The translations under genes were made by a program, and so were the position numbers. 64,000 bases of DNA from the NCBI RefSeq assembly GCF_900996235.1, contig NZ_CAAJGM010000166.1:46925-110924 (forward strand), written 5' to 3'. Of this stretch, positions 44,599-54,003 are shown one piece after another. The first letter of the stretch is position 1; each line of letters begins with the position of its first letter. The stretch comes from Paraburkholderia sp. BCC1885. Lineage in GTDB: Bacteria > Pseudomonadota > Gammaproteobacteria > Burkholderiales > Burkholderiaceae. The notes beneath the pieces are model-generated. The model was not told where the DNA came from. It saw nothing but the letters and a program-made list of their open reading frames with translations, and did not search any database.

Positions 44599-45732
44599 AT
44601 GCTGCGTCGTTACCTCGCCGTTGCCGTGGCACTCGCTGCCTGCTGCGTTGACTGCTGTGCCGCATCGTCCACACTGGCCGCGGATGTCGACAGCACGGCA
44701 CCGTATCACGTCGGCGCGGCCCTGCGGCTGATTCACCCGCCCATCGCTCGCGACTGGCGCGGCGCGCAAACTCAGGCACTAGTGACGAACGTCTGGTATC
44801 CGGTGGATGCCGCGATTCCCGAAACATCGCGTGAGATCGGCGCTCCGGGCCATCCGCTTTTTAAAGGACATCCGCTCGCCGCAAACGCGCCGCTCTCGCC
44901 CGCTCGCGCAAAGTATCCGCTGCTTGTGCTGTCGCACGGCACGGGCGGGAGCGCCGCGAGCCTCGACTGGCTGGCGTCCGCGCTGGCGGCGAATGGCTAT
45001 ATCGTGGCCGGCGTGAATCATCCCGGCAATAATGCGCTGGAACCGTTGACCTTCGACGGCTTCATCCTGTGGTGGGAACGCGCGACCGACATCAGTGAAG
45101 TGCTCGATAACGTACTCGCCGATCCTGCACTCGGCGCACACATCGACACGACCCGCATCGGCGCAGTGGGATTCTCGCTTGGCGGCTATACGGTGCTCGA
45201 ATTGGCCGGCGCACGCACCAACCTGAAGCGCTTCCTGGACTTCTGCGCGTCATCAGCCGCGGATGCGATTTGCCGTCCGCCGGAAATGGATCGTCTCGCG
45301 GACGGCGCGCATGCACCGAGCCATTTCTCGCCCGAGACCACGGCCTCCATGGCGCAATCCGGCGACTCGTATCGCGACCCGCGCATCAAGGCGGTGTTCG
45401 CCATTGCTCCCGCCCTGGGTGAGGCGTTCGACCAAACGTCCTTCGCCGACGTTCACATTCCCGTTTCATTGATGGCGGGTACGGCCGATAAAATCGCGCC
45501 GCCGCAAACCAATATCCAGCGGATTGCAGGGTTGCTGCCGGGCGCGACGGTGCTTATGGTGCCGGGGGCGGCGCACAATACCTATCTGGACACATGCCTT
45601 ACGGACGCCGTCGTAAGCACTCCTGTGATTTGCGACGACGGTCCCGGCGTCGAGCGGGACGCGATTCATGCGCAAGCCGTCGAACAGGCGCTCGCATTTT
45701 TCGGGAACACGTTGCCGGCGGCCAGGCAGTAG
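44599..45732 (+). CDS. Exported alpha/beta hydrolase (dienelactone-hydrolase/PAF-acetylhydrolase-like)
   Basis: 377 residues. The N-terminus MLRRYLAVAVALAAC is a signal sequence ending in LAAC, a lipobox, so it may be a lipoprotein; otherwise cleavage near CCAASS is possible. The hydrolase core has LVLSHGTGGSAASLDWLA (oxyanion region), the nucleophile in VGFSLGGYT, and a C-terminal His in VPGAAHNTYLD. Substrate unknown; coupling to the AraC regulator suggests induction by its ligand. I use the ATG rather than a TTG two codons earlier. Confidence 0.85.
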   Translation: MLRRYLAVAVALAACCVDCCAASSTLAADVDSTAPYHVGAALRLIHPPIARDWRGAQTQALVTNVWYPVDAAIPETSREIGAPGHPLFKGHPLAANAPLSPARAKYPLLVLSHGTGGSAASLDWLASALAANGYIVAGVNHPGNNALEPLTFDGFILWWERATDISEVLDNVLADPALGAHIDTTRIGAVGFSLGGYTVLELAGARTNLKRFLDFCASSAADAICRPPEMDRLADGAHAPSHFSPETTASMAQSGDSYRDPRIKAVFAIAPALGEAFDQTSFADVHIPVSLMAGTADKIAPPQTNIQRIAGLLPGATVLMVPGAAHNTYLDTCLTDAVVSTPVICDDGPGVERDAIHAQAVEQALAFFGNTLPAARQ

Positions 45733-45767
45733 ACACGCGGTGGACGGATACGGCGGCGTCTGAGGGC

Positions 45768-46541
45768 TCAGTTCGCCGCCGTCCGCATGGCCCGGTATTC
45801 GCGCCGCACGATCTCCATCAATTCCGCCACCGACGTACTCGCGGATTCCTTCTCGTAGGTCACACGGCCGCGCTGCATCAGCATGACGCGGTCGGCAATG
45901 TCGAGTGTCTGCGCGTAGTTGTGCATGATCATCACGATCGACAAGCCGCCCTTCTCTTTCAGACGCAGCACGAGATCGATGATCAGGCCGGCTTCGCGAG
46001 CGCCCATCGCGGCAAGCGGTTCGTCGAGCAACAAAATCTTCGCGTTCGAATTGACCGCGCGCGCCACCGCGATCGCCTGGCGCTGGCCGCCGGAAAGCTG
46101 CTCGACCGGCAAGTCCACCGAAGGCACCCGCACGCCGATCTCTTCGAGACATTCGGCCGCGCGCGATCGCATCGCGCGGTTATTCAACAGGCGAAACGGC
46201 CCCGGATGAATGATCTCGCGGTTCAGGAACATGTTGTGATAGATACTCAGCGAGTTCGCCAACGCCAGATCCTGATAGACGCATTCGATGCCGAGCGAAC
46301 GCGCGTGATCGACCGAGCGCAGCAAGGTCTCCTCGCCGTCGATAAAGAGCTTGCCGCTGGTCTGCTGGTGAAAGCCGGTGAGTATCTTGATCAGCGTCGA
46401 TTTGCCCGCGCCGTTGTCGCCCAGCACGCCGAGAATCTCGCCGGGCTTAAGCGTCAACGACACGCCATCGAGTGCGGTAACGGCGCCAAAGCGCTTGACG
46501 ATCTCGTCACCGCGCAGCGCATACGCCCCTTCGGACATCAC
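45768..46541 (-). CDS. Sugar ABC transporter ATP-binding protein
   Basis: 257 residues, a single nucleotide-binding domain. Walker A GDNGAGKSTLIK near residue 38, Q-loop GIECVYQDLAL, signature EQLSGGQRQAIAVARA, Walker B KILLLDEPLAAM and the switch His in IMHNYAQ. The single-domain form belongs with ribose-type (CUT2) importers whose usual ATPase is double, so the length is notable. Last gene of the SBP-permease-ATPase operon. Confidence 0.94.
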   Translation of the reverse strand: MMSEGAYALRGDEIVKRFGAVTALDGVSLTLKPGEILGVLGDNGAGKSTLIKILTGFHQQTSGKLFIDGEETLLRSVDHARSLGIECVYQDLALANSLSIYHNMFLNREIIHPGPFRLLNNRAMRSRAAECLEEIGVRVPSVDLPVEQLSGGQRQAIAVARAVNSNAKILLLDEPLAAMGAREAGLIIDLVLRLKEKGGLSIVMIMHNYAQTLDIADRVMLMQRGRVTYEKESASTSVAELMEIVRREYRAMRTAAN

Positions 46542-46550
46542 GACTCTCCC

Positions 46551-47537
46551 TTACTTGCGCGCGAGACGCACGACGTGGATGTTGAAGATCATCGCGGCAA
46601 GAATCGCGGCGCCGAGAATCATATTGAAAGTGAAGGCGTTGATGCCGATCAGCGTAAAGCCATCATTCAGGATGCCTAACACTGCCGCGCCGATCAGGCC
46701 GCCGATGATCGTACCCGAACCGCCCGCGAGCGGCGTGCCGCCGATCACGGCCGCGGCGACGGCCAGGAACATGATCTGATTGCCGCCGGCCTGCGGATCG
46801 ATCGAGGTAATGCGGAATCCTTCCAGAATCCCCGTAAAACCGGCCAGCACCGCGGCAATGACGAAGTTGCCGAGTTTCAGCCGCTTGACGTTGATCCCCG
46901 CCTCGCTCGACCCCAGCGGATTCGCTCCGGATGCGATCGTGTGCAAACCCCAGCGCGTATTGCGCAACAGGACGTGCATGAAGGCCGCAATCGCGACGGT
47001 CCAGATGATCTCGCTATAGCCCCATGCGCCCATGAAAGCGGCAAAGTCGTTGCCTTCGGGCGTGGACACCGGCGTGCCGCGCGAGATCGTCAGCGTGAGG
47101 CCGTTGATGAAGAACAGCGTGCCAAGCGTCGTCACGAACGAGGGAATGCGCAGATACACCGTTACCGCGCCATTGATCAGCCCCACCACAGCGGCGGCCA
47201 GCACGCCCACGATCAGCGCGATCCATGTAGGCGCCCCGGCCTCGTGTGCGAAGTGCATGATGAATGGCGCAAACGCGAACACCATGCCGGCGGACAGATC
47301 GATCTCGCCACCGATCATCAACATGATTTCGCCGCACGCGATAATCGCCACCGGCGCAATGAACTGCGAGAGATTTTCGAGGCTGGCGCTAGTCAGCAGA
47401 AAATCGTGATTGGCAATTTCGAAGTAGGCAGCCAGAATCAGCGCGACTGCCAAAATGCGAATCTCACTGGAGCGTCCAATCGCACCAGGCCAGCGTCTGG
47501 TGCGATTGCCCGATTTGGTATCGGTTACGGACGACAT
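46551..47537 (-). CDS. Sugar ABC transporter permease (RbsC family)
   Basis: 328 residues with about ten hydrophobic segments. The CUT2 permease signatures are PVAIIACGEIMLMIGGEIDLSAGMVFA, GLINGAVTVYLRIPSFVTTLGTLF, RITSIDPQAGGNQIMFLAVAAAVIGGTPLAGG (given by its ends) and GAAVLGILNDGFTLIGI. The start overlaps the binding-protein stop by 1 bp (TAATG). Confidence 0.94.
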   Translation of the reverse strand: MSSVTDTKSGNRTRRWPGAIGRSSEIRILAVALILAAYFEIANHDFLLTSASLENLSQFIAPVAIIACGEIMLMIGGEIDLSAGMVFAFAPFIMHFAHEAGAPTWIALIVGVLAAAVVGLINGAVTVYLRIPSFVTTLGTLFFINGLTLTISRGTPVSTPEGNDFAAFMGAWGYSEIIWTVAIAAFMHVLLRNTRWGLHTIASGANPLGSSEAGINVKRLKLGNFVIAAVLAGFTGILEGFRITSIDPQAGGNQIMFLAVAAAVIGGTPLAGGSGTIIGGLIGAAVLGILNDGFTLIGINAFTFNMILGAAILAAMIFNIHVVRLARK

Positions 47538-48631
47538 TACGATTTGATCCCACCGCTATGCGGCACGATTTGCGGCTTCGTGCTCTTGCCCTCATAACGC
47601 GTTTCGGTGTTGAGGTAAGGATCGACCGTGCCCTTGGTGACGAACTTCAGACCCGAGTTGACGTTAGCCGGTCCGACGAGGCCACCCGAGGCGAGGAACG
47701 TGAACGCTTCCACCACGGTATAAAAGCCTTGTACGTAGGGCTGCTGATCAATCGTGAAATCGAGGAAGCCGTCGTGAATCAACTGCACCGTGCGCGGCAG
47801 CAGGTCGAAGCCGCCACCATGCACGCCCTTTGACGGAAGGTTCGATTCCTTCATCACTTCCGCTACACCCTGGGTGCTGCCCGCGTCGACCGCGAACATG
47901 CCCTTCACATCCTGGTGGCCCAGATAGAACGACTTGATCTTCGAGAGTTCTTCGTTGACGGTCGCGCCCGTTGCGATGGTCTGCACCTCGATCTTCTTGC
48001 CGGACTTCTTGATCGCGTCGGCCGCACCGTCCAGACGCGGCTGAATGTTGAGCTGCCCTGGCGTGGCGATAAAGAGCGCGACGAGCCCGCTGTCGACCAG
48101 GCTGGCAATGCGCTCGCCCATCTGATAACCCGACAGATACAGGTCCTGGCCGATGTACGCGAGCCGCGGATTGGTGCTGCCGCGCGGCGCATCGGCGTTG
48201 TAGGCGAACACCGGAATGCCCGCGTCCAGTGCTTTCTGGATCGGACCGTCAAATGCCTTGGGATCGACGATCGGCACCGCGATGGCATCGGCCTTGGCGG
48301 CAATGGCGGCATTCATTGCGTTGACCATCTCGCCGACGTCTGCGTTGGCCGAACCGGTCCACTGATAATCCATGCCGAACAATGCACAGGCATCCTCAAT
48401 GCCGTACTGCGTCGGCACAAAGAACGGATTGGTGGTCACGTGGTTGACGAAAACGATCTTCCATTTCTTGTGCGATGGGAACGGCGCGGCGTCGGCTGCG
48501 AAGGCCGGCGTTGAAATGCCGCCTAGCATGGCCATCGCCGCCGCGAGTCCCGCGCCTTGCAGCAAACCGCGCCGCATGCCCTGCACTTCGCCCCGTCCTT
48601 CGTCCTTCTTGTCTTCCCGCTCCTCGGCCAT
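47537..48631 (-). CDS. Sugar ABC transporter substrate-binding protein
   Basis: 364 residues, periplasmic-binding fold type 1. A twin-arginine-like signal (MRRGLLQGAGLAAAMAMLGG) starts about 18 residues into the chosen frame and is cleaved near PAFA-ADA, so export may be by Tat. The binding core reads KWKIVFVNHVTTNPFFVPTQYGIEDA and later VKGMFAVDAGSTQGVAE. The ATG at 48631 has GGGAG 6 nt upstream. The ligand is probably a pentose or related sugar, given the dehydratase. Confidence 0.9.
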   Translation of the reverse strand: MAEEREDKKDEGRGEVQGMRRGLLQGAGLAAAMAMLGGISTPAFAADAAPFPSHKKWKIVFVNHVTTNPFFVPTQYGIEDACALFGMDYQWTGSANADVGEMVNAMNAAIAAKADAIAVPIVDPKAFDGPIQKALDAGIPVFAYNADAPRGSTNPRLAYIGQDLYLSGYQMGERIASLVDSGLVALFIATPGQLNIQPRLDGAADAIKKSGKKIEVQTIATGATVNEELSKIKSFYLGHQDVKGMFAVDAGSTQGVAEVMKESNLPSKGVHGGGFDLLPRTVQLIHDGFLDFTIDQQPYVQGFYTVVEAFTFLASGGLVGPANVNSGLKFVTKGTVDPYLNTETRYEGKSTKPQIVPHSGGIKS

Positions 48632-48815
48632 GTCATTCTCCCGTCTCTGTTGTTCGAACTCACTGTTCATGACGGCACAGGCCGGGAAAGCGCCGTTGCC
48701 GGGCATTACCGCGTCCAGCGGACTTGCTTGCTGAAACAGCAGGCGGTCCGCATGACAATCCACGAAAAATGCTATATCAGGCACCAACGACGAATAATCG
48801 ATGTATACCCTAAAG

Positions 48816-48826
48816 TAGTCCGACTA
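48816..48826. promoter_or_regulatory. FadR-type operator 1
   Basis: TAGTC-C-GACTA, a perfect 11 bp palindrome, fits the FadR-subfamily consensus TnGTnnnACnA. It lies 184 bp upstream of the binding-protein ATG. Confidence 0.5.
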
Positions 48827-49038
48827 TTTCTTGCGGGATCGATTCCATTCGCACCGCATTGTTTAGTTGACCTTTCAGATTGAACACGCCGCATGGCGCA
48901 GAGATGACATCGGATGGCGTTTTGCATCGACCACCTGGTGTCTTGCAACGCAGCAAAATCCATCATGCATTAGGGCATCCGGTTCAGTGTTCGGACTTCC
49001 AGGCTCCGGATTCATCCTGGCACTCCAGATTGCACGAA

Positions 49039-49049
49039 TAGTATTACTA
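49039..49049. promoter_or_regulatory. FadR-type operator 2
   Basis: TAGTA-T-TACTA, extended to a 13 bp palindrome, has the same TAGT-N3-ACTA pattern as operator 1. It lies 26 bp upstream of the dehydratase ATG, where binding would block transcription or initiation. Confidence 0.55.
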
Positions 49050-49075
49050 TCGTCACAGCCTAAGGAGAGTGCTGT

Positions 49076-50818
49076 ATGAAGGACGCGAAACGCACGCTAC
49101 GTTCTGCCCACTGGTTCGGCACCGCCGACAAGAACGGCTTCATGTACCGAAGCTGGATGAAGAATCAGGGCATCCCCGATCACGAATTCCAGGGCAAACC
49201 GATCATCGGAATCTGCAATACATGGTCGGAATTGACGCCATGTAACGCGCACTTTCGCAAGATCGCGGAGCACGTCAAGCGCGGCGTGTTCGAAGCGGGT
49301 GGCTTTCCCGTGGAATTTCCGGTGTTCTCGAATGGCGAATCGAATCTGCGCCCCACGGCCATGTTTACGCGCAACCTGGCCAGCATGGACGTGGAGGAAT
49401 CGATTCGCGGCAATCCGATCGACGCCGTGGTGCTGCTCGCGGGCTGCGACAAGACCACCCCCGCGCTGCTGATGGGCGCGGCCAGCTGCGACGTGCCGGC
49501 CATCATGGTGAGCGGCGGACCGATGCTCAACGGCAAGCATCATGGCCGCGATATCGGCTCGGGCACGGTGGTCTGGCAATTGAGCGAGCAGGTCAAGGCC
49601 GGCAAGATCTCGTTGCACGAATTCATGTCCGCTGAAGCCGGCATGTCGCGCTCGGCAGGCACCTGCAATACGATGGGCACCGCCTCGACGATGGCCTGCA
49701 TGGCCGAAGCGCTCGGCGTCACGCTGCCGCACAACGCGGCCATTCCCGCCGTCGATGCACGCCGCTACGTGCTCGCGCATATGTCGGGCATGCGCATCGT
49801 CGACATGGCGCTGGCGGACCTCAAGCTGTCGAAGCTGCTCACGCGTGAAGCATTCGAAAACGCGATCCGCGTGAATGCGGCAATCGGCGGCTCGACCAAT
49901 GCGGCGATTCATCTGAAGGCGATTGCCGGGCGCATTGGCGTGCCTCTGGAGCTGGACGACTGGACCCGCGTCGGTCGCGGCACGCCTACTTTGGTCGACC
50001 TGCAGCCGTCGGGCCGTTTCCTGATGGAAGAGTTCTATTACGCGGGCGGTTTGCCCGCTGTCGTCAGGCGTCTGGGCGAAGCGGGCCTGCTGCCGCATCC
50101 GGATGCGCTGACCGCCAACGGCCAGTCGCTGTGGGACAACAATCGGGAAGCGCCGATCTATAGCGACGAAGTGATCCGTCCGCTCGACAAACCGCTCGTC
50201 GCCGATGGCGGCCTGTGCGTGCTGCGCGGCAATCTCGCGCCGAACGGCGCGGTGCTCAAGCCGTCCGCGGCGACGCCGGCCCTGCTCAGGCATCGCGGCC
50301 GCGCTGTGGTATTCGAGAACTTCGACGACTACAAGGCGCGCATCGCCGATCCGGATCTGGACGTCACCGCCGACTCCGTGCTCGTCATGAAGAATTGCGG
50401 GCCGAAGGGTTATCCCGGCATGGCCGAAGTGGGCAACATGGGCTTGCCGCCGAAGCTGCTGGCGCAGGGCGTCACCGACATGGTGCGCGTCTCGGACGCG
50501 CGCATGAGCGGCACCGCCTACGGCACCGTGGTGCTGCACGTCTCGCCCGAAGCGCGCGCCGGCGGCCCGCTCGCGGTGGTGCGCGAAGGCGACTGGATCG
50601 AGATGGATTGTCACGGCGGCCGCTTGCACCTGGACATTAGCGACGCCGAACTGCAAGCACGGCTCGCCGCATGGAAACAAACGTGGGAACCGCTATCGGC
50701 CGACGCAAGCGGCTACCGGAGCCTGTATGTCAAGCACGTGCTGCAGGCGGACCAAGGCTGCGATTTCGACTTCCTGGTGGGCTGCCGTGGCGCCGAGGTG
50801 CCGCGCCATTCGCATTGA
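49076..50818 (+). CDS. Sugar-acid dehydratase, IlvD/Edd family (L-arabinonate dehydratase-like)
   Basis: 580 residues. Removes water from an aldonate to give a 2-keto-3-deoxy sugar acid with an Fe-S cluster. The pentonate-dehydratase subgroup is marked by RSWMKNQGIPDHEFQGKP and the cluster ligands Cys56 (NTWSELTPCN), the Cys in LAGCDKTTPA and the Cys in AGTCNTMGTAS. In Rhizobium L-arabinonate dehydratase these are Cys59, 127 and 200. AAGGAG precedes the ATG. The exact substrate is not decided by sequence. Confidence 0.92.
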   Translation: MKDAKRTLRSAHWFGTADKNGFMYRSWMKNQGIPDHEFQGKPIIGICNTWSELTPCNAHFRKIAEHVKRGVFEAGGFPVEFPVFSNGESNLRPTAMFTRNLASMDVEESIRGNPIDAVVLLAGCDKTTPALLMGAASCDVPAIMVSGGPMLNGKHHGRDIGSGTVVWQLSEQVKAGKISLHEFMSAEAGMSRSAGTCNTMGTASTMACMAEALGVTLPHNAAIPAVDARRYVLAHMSGMRIVDMALADLKLSKLLTREAFENAIRVNAAIGGSTNAAIHLKAIAGRIGVPLELDDWTRVGRGTPTLVDLQPSGRFLMEEFYYAGGLPAVVRRLGEAGLLPHPDALTANGQSLWDNNREAPIYSDEVIRPLDKPLVADGGLCVLRGNLAPNGAVLKPSAATPALLRHRGRAVVFENFDDYKARIADPDLDVTADSVLVMKNCGPKGYPGMAEVGNMGLPPKLLAQGVTDMVRVSDARMSGTAYGTVVLHVSPEARAGGPLAVVREGDWIEMDCHGGRLHLDISDAELQARLAAWKQTWEPLSADASGYRSLYVKHVLQADQGCDFDFLVGCRGAEVPRHSH

Positions 50819-50898
50819 GCAATGCCTGCCGCGCCGCCGTGGCATAACCACCGGGCAGACAAAAACGCCGCGCTCAGTGCTGGACGGTCAAAAAAGAC

Positions 50899-51627
50899 TC
50901 ACGCCGGATGTTCGCGCACGACTTCCAGAATGCTCTCGGCGTCGGCGCTGGCGTTCTCCAGCTGAACGAGGCTTGCCTGGCGTGCGCCAAGCGCGTCACG
51001 GCTCTGGATGGCGGTGAGAATCGCCTTGTGACGCGGCAGGGAGAGCGCGTGCGTATCCGGATGACGGCTCGTCAGCTTGATGGACTCCGACAACGCCAGC
51101 GACAACATATTGCCGATATGCGCGAGCAGGTCGTTGTGGGTGGCTGCCATGATGGCGCGATGAAATTCGAGGTCCGGTTCGAGCAGCGCGCTCGCGGTTG
51201 ACGCGTGCGCCATGCGCTCGTACGCAGAGGCGATGCGGGCCAGATCTTCGCTGGTCGCAGAAGTGGCGGCGAGCGCCGCGGCAGCCGGTTCGATCACGCG
51301 CCGCACCGTCAGCAGCGAGTGAAAAAATTCGCCTTCCGGCATGCTGCTCAAGGTCCAGTAGAGGACATCCGGGTCGAGCATGTGCCAGTCTTCACGCGGC
51401 TTCACCACGCTGCCCACACGCGGCTTCGACACCACCAGGCCCTTGGCGACCAGCACGCGCGTCGCCTCGCGCAGCACCGGGCGGCTCACGCCGTAGCGCT
51501 CGCACAGGTCGGTTTCGGCGGGCAGGCGCTGGCCCGGCTGAACCTTGCCGCTGACGATATCCATGCCAAGCTCCTGCACGATGCGTCCATGCAGGCTCTT
51601 GCGTTGTTGCAGATGACGATAATCCAT
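50899..51627 (-). CDS. FadR-subfamily GntR transcriptional regulator
   Basis: 242 residues. The N-terminal winged helix is KSLHGRIVQELGMDIVSGKVQPGQRLPAETDLCERYGVSRPVLREATRVL in pattern, given by its ends. The all-helical FCD domain follows, with the metal-binding Asp/His set in EPDLEFHRAIMAATHN and HKAILTAIQSRD. Likely represses the neighbouring dehydratase and ABC genes through the TAGT-N3-ACTA sites. A GTG at 51651 is an alternative start; ribosome sites are weak for both. Confidence 0.93.
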   Translation of the reverse strand: MDYRHLQQRKSLHGRIVQELGMDIVSGKVQPGQRLPAETDLCERYGVSRPVLREATRVLVAKGLVVSKPRVGSVVKPREDWHMLDPDVLYWTLSSMPEGEFFHSLLTVRRVIEPAAAALAATSATSEDLARIASAYERMAHASTASALLEPDLEFHRAIMAATHNDLLAHIGNMLSLALSESIKLTSRHPDTHALSLPRHKAILTAIQSRDALGARQASLVQLENASADAESILEVVREHPA

Positions 51628-51930
51628 ATGAAGAGATCGCGGACCGTGCACGCTTCAGTCGTGACGCGACTGATTTAGCGCTTAAGAAACCCCCGCCCCG
51701 TTGCCGCGACGTATCCCGTTCGGCTCGTTCTAGCGTGTGGAGACTCGGTTAAGCATAACACGCGCTCGGCTCGCAAATTAAGCCTCTATCGTGGGACAAC
51801 ATGCGGCCAGGAAAACCTGGCAGTCCCTGGTCTCGTCTCCAGACGCGGGCAAAAACAGCTGGAAGTTCACAGATCGAAACAACATGGGCATGGACGCTAA
51901 AATCAGGCCTCACGCACACAGGACGAGACA
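51628..51930. other. Divergent region between the GntR regulator and folA-like gene
   Basis: 303 bp without a gene. It has an inverted repeat CAGTCG/CGACTG (51656-51672) close to the regulator start and a short CCAGG-AAAA-CCTGG hairpin at 51807-51820 ahead of the DHFR gene. Their roles are unknown. Confidence 0.45.
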
Positions 51931-52440
51931 ATGCTAAACGGCAAACACATTGCCATGGTGGCTGCGATGGCTAAAAACCGCGTGATCGGCGCGTCCAACG
52001 ACATCCCGTGGAAAGCGCCCGGCGAACAGCGGCGTTTTCGCGCGCTCACCGAAGGACATTTGGTGGTGATGGGACGACGCACATATGAATCGATCGGCCG
52101 TCCATTGCCCAATCGCGACGTGCTCGTGATCGGCTCGCGGGCGGTGACCGCAGAACGTGTCACCGTGTGCCGTTCGCTGGAGGAAGCGGCGCGCATCATC
52201 GGCGAGGATGCGCGCGACGAAATTTTCATCGCCGGTGGCGAACAGATTTATCGCCTGTTCCTGCCGTATGCGGACACGATCTACCTGACGGAAGTCGCCG
52301 TAGAACCCGCGGGCGATGCGCTGTTTCCAGCGTTACCCGCAGACTTCGAATGCGTCGAACGGGAAGAGGTCAGCAGCCAACCCGCTTACACCTTCCTGAC
52401 CTATCGACGCACATCGGCTAACGACGGACAGAACGTCTAA
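51931..52440 (+). CDS. folA: Dihydrofolate reductase
   Basis: 169 residues. Reduces dihydrofolate to tetrahydrofolate with NADPH. IAMVAAMAKNRVIGASNDIPWKAPGEQRRF carries the conserved DIPW loop and the active-site acidic residue (Glu in PGEQ); VVMGRRTYESIGRPLPNR and IFIAGGEQIYRLFLPYAD complete the pattern. It differs from the form I recall for the main Burkholderia FolA, so it may be a second DHFR. Its 3' end overlaps the converging MFS gene by 4 bp. Confidence 0.88.
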   Translation: MLNGKHIAMVAAMAKNRVIGASNDIPWKAPGEQRRFRALTEGHLVVMGRRTYESIGRPLPNRDVLVIGSRAVTAERVTVCRSLEEAARIIGEDARDEIFIAGGEQIYRLFLPYADTIYLTEVAVEPAGDALFPALPADFECVEREEVSSQPAYTFLTYRRTSANDGQNV

Positions 52441-53792
52441 ACGTGGTGTCCCACCTCACCGCCTGTTCCAACCGAATCGCCGACCGCGTCGGGCGAGTTC
52501 TCCAGCGCGGTGTCGTGATGCAGCAGCAACACCGCCGCCACACCCACCAGTCCCGCCCCGGCAAGACAGAGCAAGCCGGCGCCGAAGCCGCCGGTGCTGT
52601 CCTTGATCCAGCCCATTGCAAACGGGCCGAAGAAGCCCGCCAGATTGCCGAGCGAATTCACCACCGCAATGCCGCACGCGGCCGCCGCGCCGGACAGGAA
52701 CGCCGCCGGCAAGGTCCAGATAATCGGCAGGCAGCCGAAGATGCCGAAGCCCGCAATCGACAACGCCGCCATCTTCAGCACCGGGTTGTCGAGCCCCGCG
52801 GCCGCGCCGATCCCGCCCGCTGCGACCAGCAACGCAATCGCCACATGCCACTTGCGTTCGAGCTTGCGATCCGAGCGCCGTCCCCAGATCACCATGCTGA
52901 TGACGCCCACGATATAGGGCAACGAGGTCACAAAACCCGTTTGCAGATTGGTCAGGCCAAACGACTTGACGATCTGCGGCAGGAAAAAGCTCAGACCGTA
53001 ATTGGTTGCGTTCGCACCAAAATAGATCAGCGCGATGGCGAGCACGCGCGGATTAAAGAGCGCCTCGCGCACACTGAAATTACGCACGGATTCACGCTTG
53101 GCTCGCTCCTGGGCAAGCCGGCTCACGAGCCAGTCTCGCTCTTCCGCCTTCAGCCATTTGGCGTGAGCGGGCTGATCGGTCAGATAGAAAAACACCACGA
53201 CCGACAACACCAGCGCAGGCGCGGCCTCGAGCAGATACACCCACTGCCATCCGGCCATACCGCCCATGCCGTTAAGGCCGAGCAGCGCGCCCGAAACCGG
53301 CGAGCCAATCACAGTGGACAACGGAATCGCCGCCATGAAATAACCGACCACGCGGGCCCGGTACATCGCCGGAAACCACAACGTCAGCAAGAAAATGATG
53401 CCTGGGAAAAACCCCGCCTCGGCAATCCCGAGCAGCACACGCAACGTAAAGAACACATGCGCGGCCGACATGCCGGTGTATTTCGCAATGTCGGGAATGA
53501 ACGCCATGGCACCGGCGAGAATCCCCCACGTGAACATGATGCGGGCAATCCAGCGCCGCGCGCCGAACTTCTCCAGCAGCAGATTAGATGGCACTTCGAA
53601 GAAAAAGTACGCAATGAAAAAGATGCCTGCGCCGAAGCCGAATGCACTCGACGACAACCCAAGATCCTTGTTCATCTGCAACGCGGCGAACCCCACGTTA
53701 ACGCGGTCCAGATACGCCACGAAATAACAGATCACCAGGAACGGGACGAGTCGTGCCGTCACACGCGCCAGAGTACGGGTCTCAATCTCCAT
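52437..53792 (-). CDS. MFS transporter, anion:cation symporter (ACS) family
   Basis: 451 residues with twelve predicted TM helices. ACS-family signs are FVAYLDRVNVGFAALQMNKDLGLSSSAFGFGAGIFFIAYFFFEVPSNLLLEKFGARRWIARIM (given by its ends) at the N-terminus and GYFMAAIPLSTVIGSPVSGALL. Members carry organic anions such as tartrate, galactarate, glucarate or phthalate. Located 3' of the sugar-acid unit but with no direct link. Single gene, converging with the DHFR gene. Confidence 0.92.
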   Translation of the reverse strand: MEIETRTLARVTARLVPFLVICYFVAYLDRVNVGFAALQMNKDLGLSSSAFGFGAGIFFIAYFFFEVPSNLLLEKFGARRWIARIMFTWGILAGAMAFIPDIAKYTGMSAAHVFFTLRVLLGIAEAGFFPGIIFLLTLWFPAMYRARVVGYFMAAIPLSTVIGSPVSGALLGLNGMGGMAGWQWVYLLEAAPALVLSVVVFFYLTDQPAHAKWLKAEERDWLVSRLAQERAKRESVRNFSVREALFNPRVLAIALIYFGANATNYGLSFFLPQIVKSFGLTNLQTGFVTSLPYIVGVISMVIWGRRSDRKLERKWHVAIALLVAAGGIGAAAGLDNPVLKMAALSIAGFGIFGCLPIIWTLPAAFLSGAAAACGIAVVNSLGNLAGFFGPFAMGWIKDSTGGFGAGLLCLAGAGLVGVAAVLLLHHDTALENSPDAVGDSVGTGGEVGHHV

Positions 53793-54003
53793 GAACGCTC
53801 CCCTTAACGAGCAACCCGATGCGGGTTAATGCGGACATCGACGCTTGAGCGGCAATTCACTCAGGTAGCCAAAGAGTAGACGCCCGAACGCTGGCGGCAA
53901 AGCGATTTCTGTTTACCGTGTATTCATTATTATGTGCGCAATACGACCACTAAAAACGCCTGGCAGTGAAAACCCCAATGCTGTCGCGCGGGCTCCGCGC
54001 TCG

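Larger units (their letters stand above)
48632..49075. other. Divergent control region of the sugar unit
   Basis: 444 bp between the ABC operon and the dehydratase gene. It holds the two FadR-type palindromes at 48816-48826 and 49039-49049. No gene supported. A good ribosome site (AAGGAG) precedes the dehydratase ATG. Confidence 0.7.
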
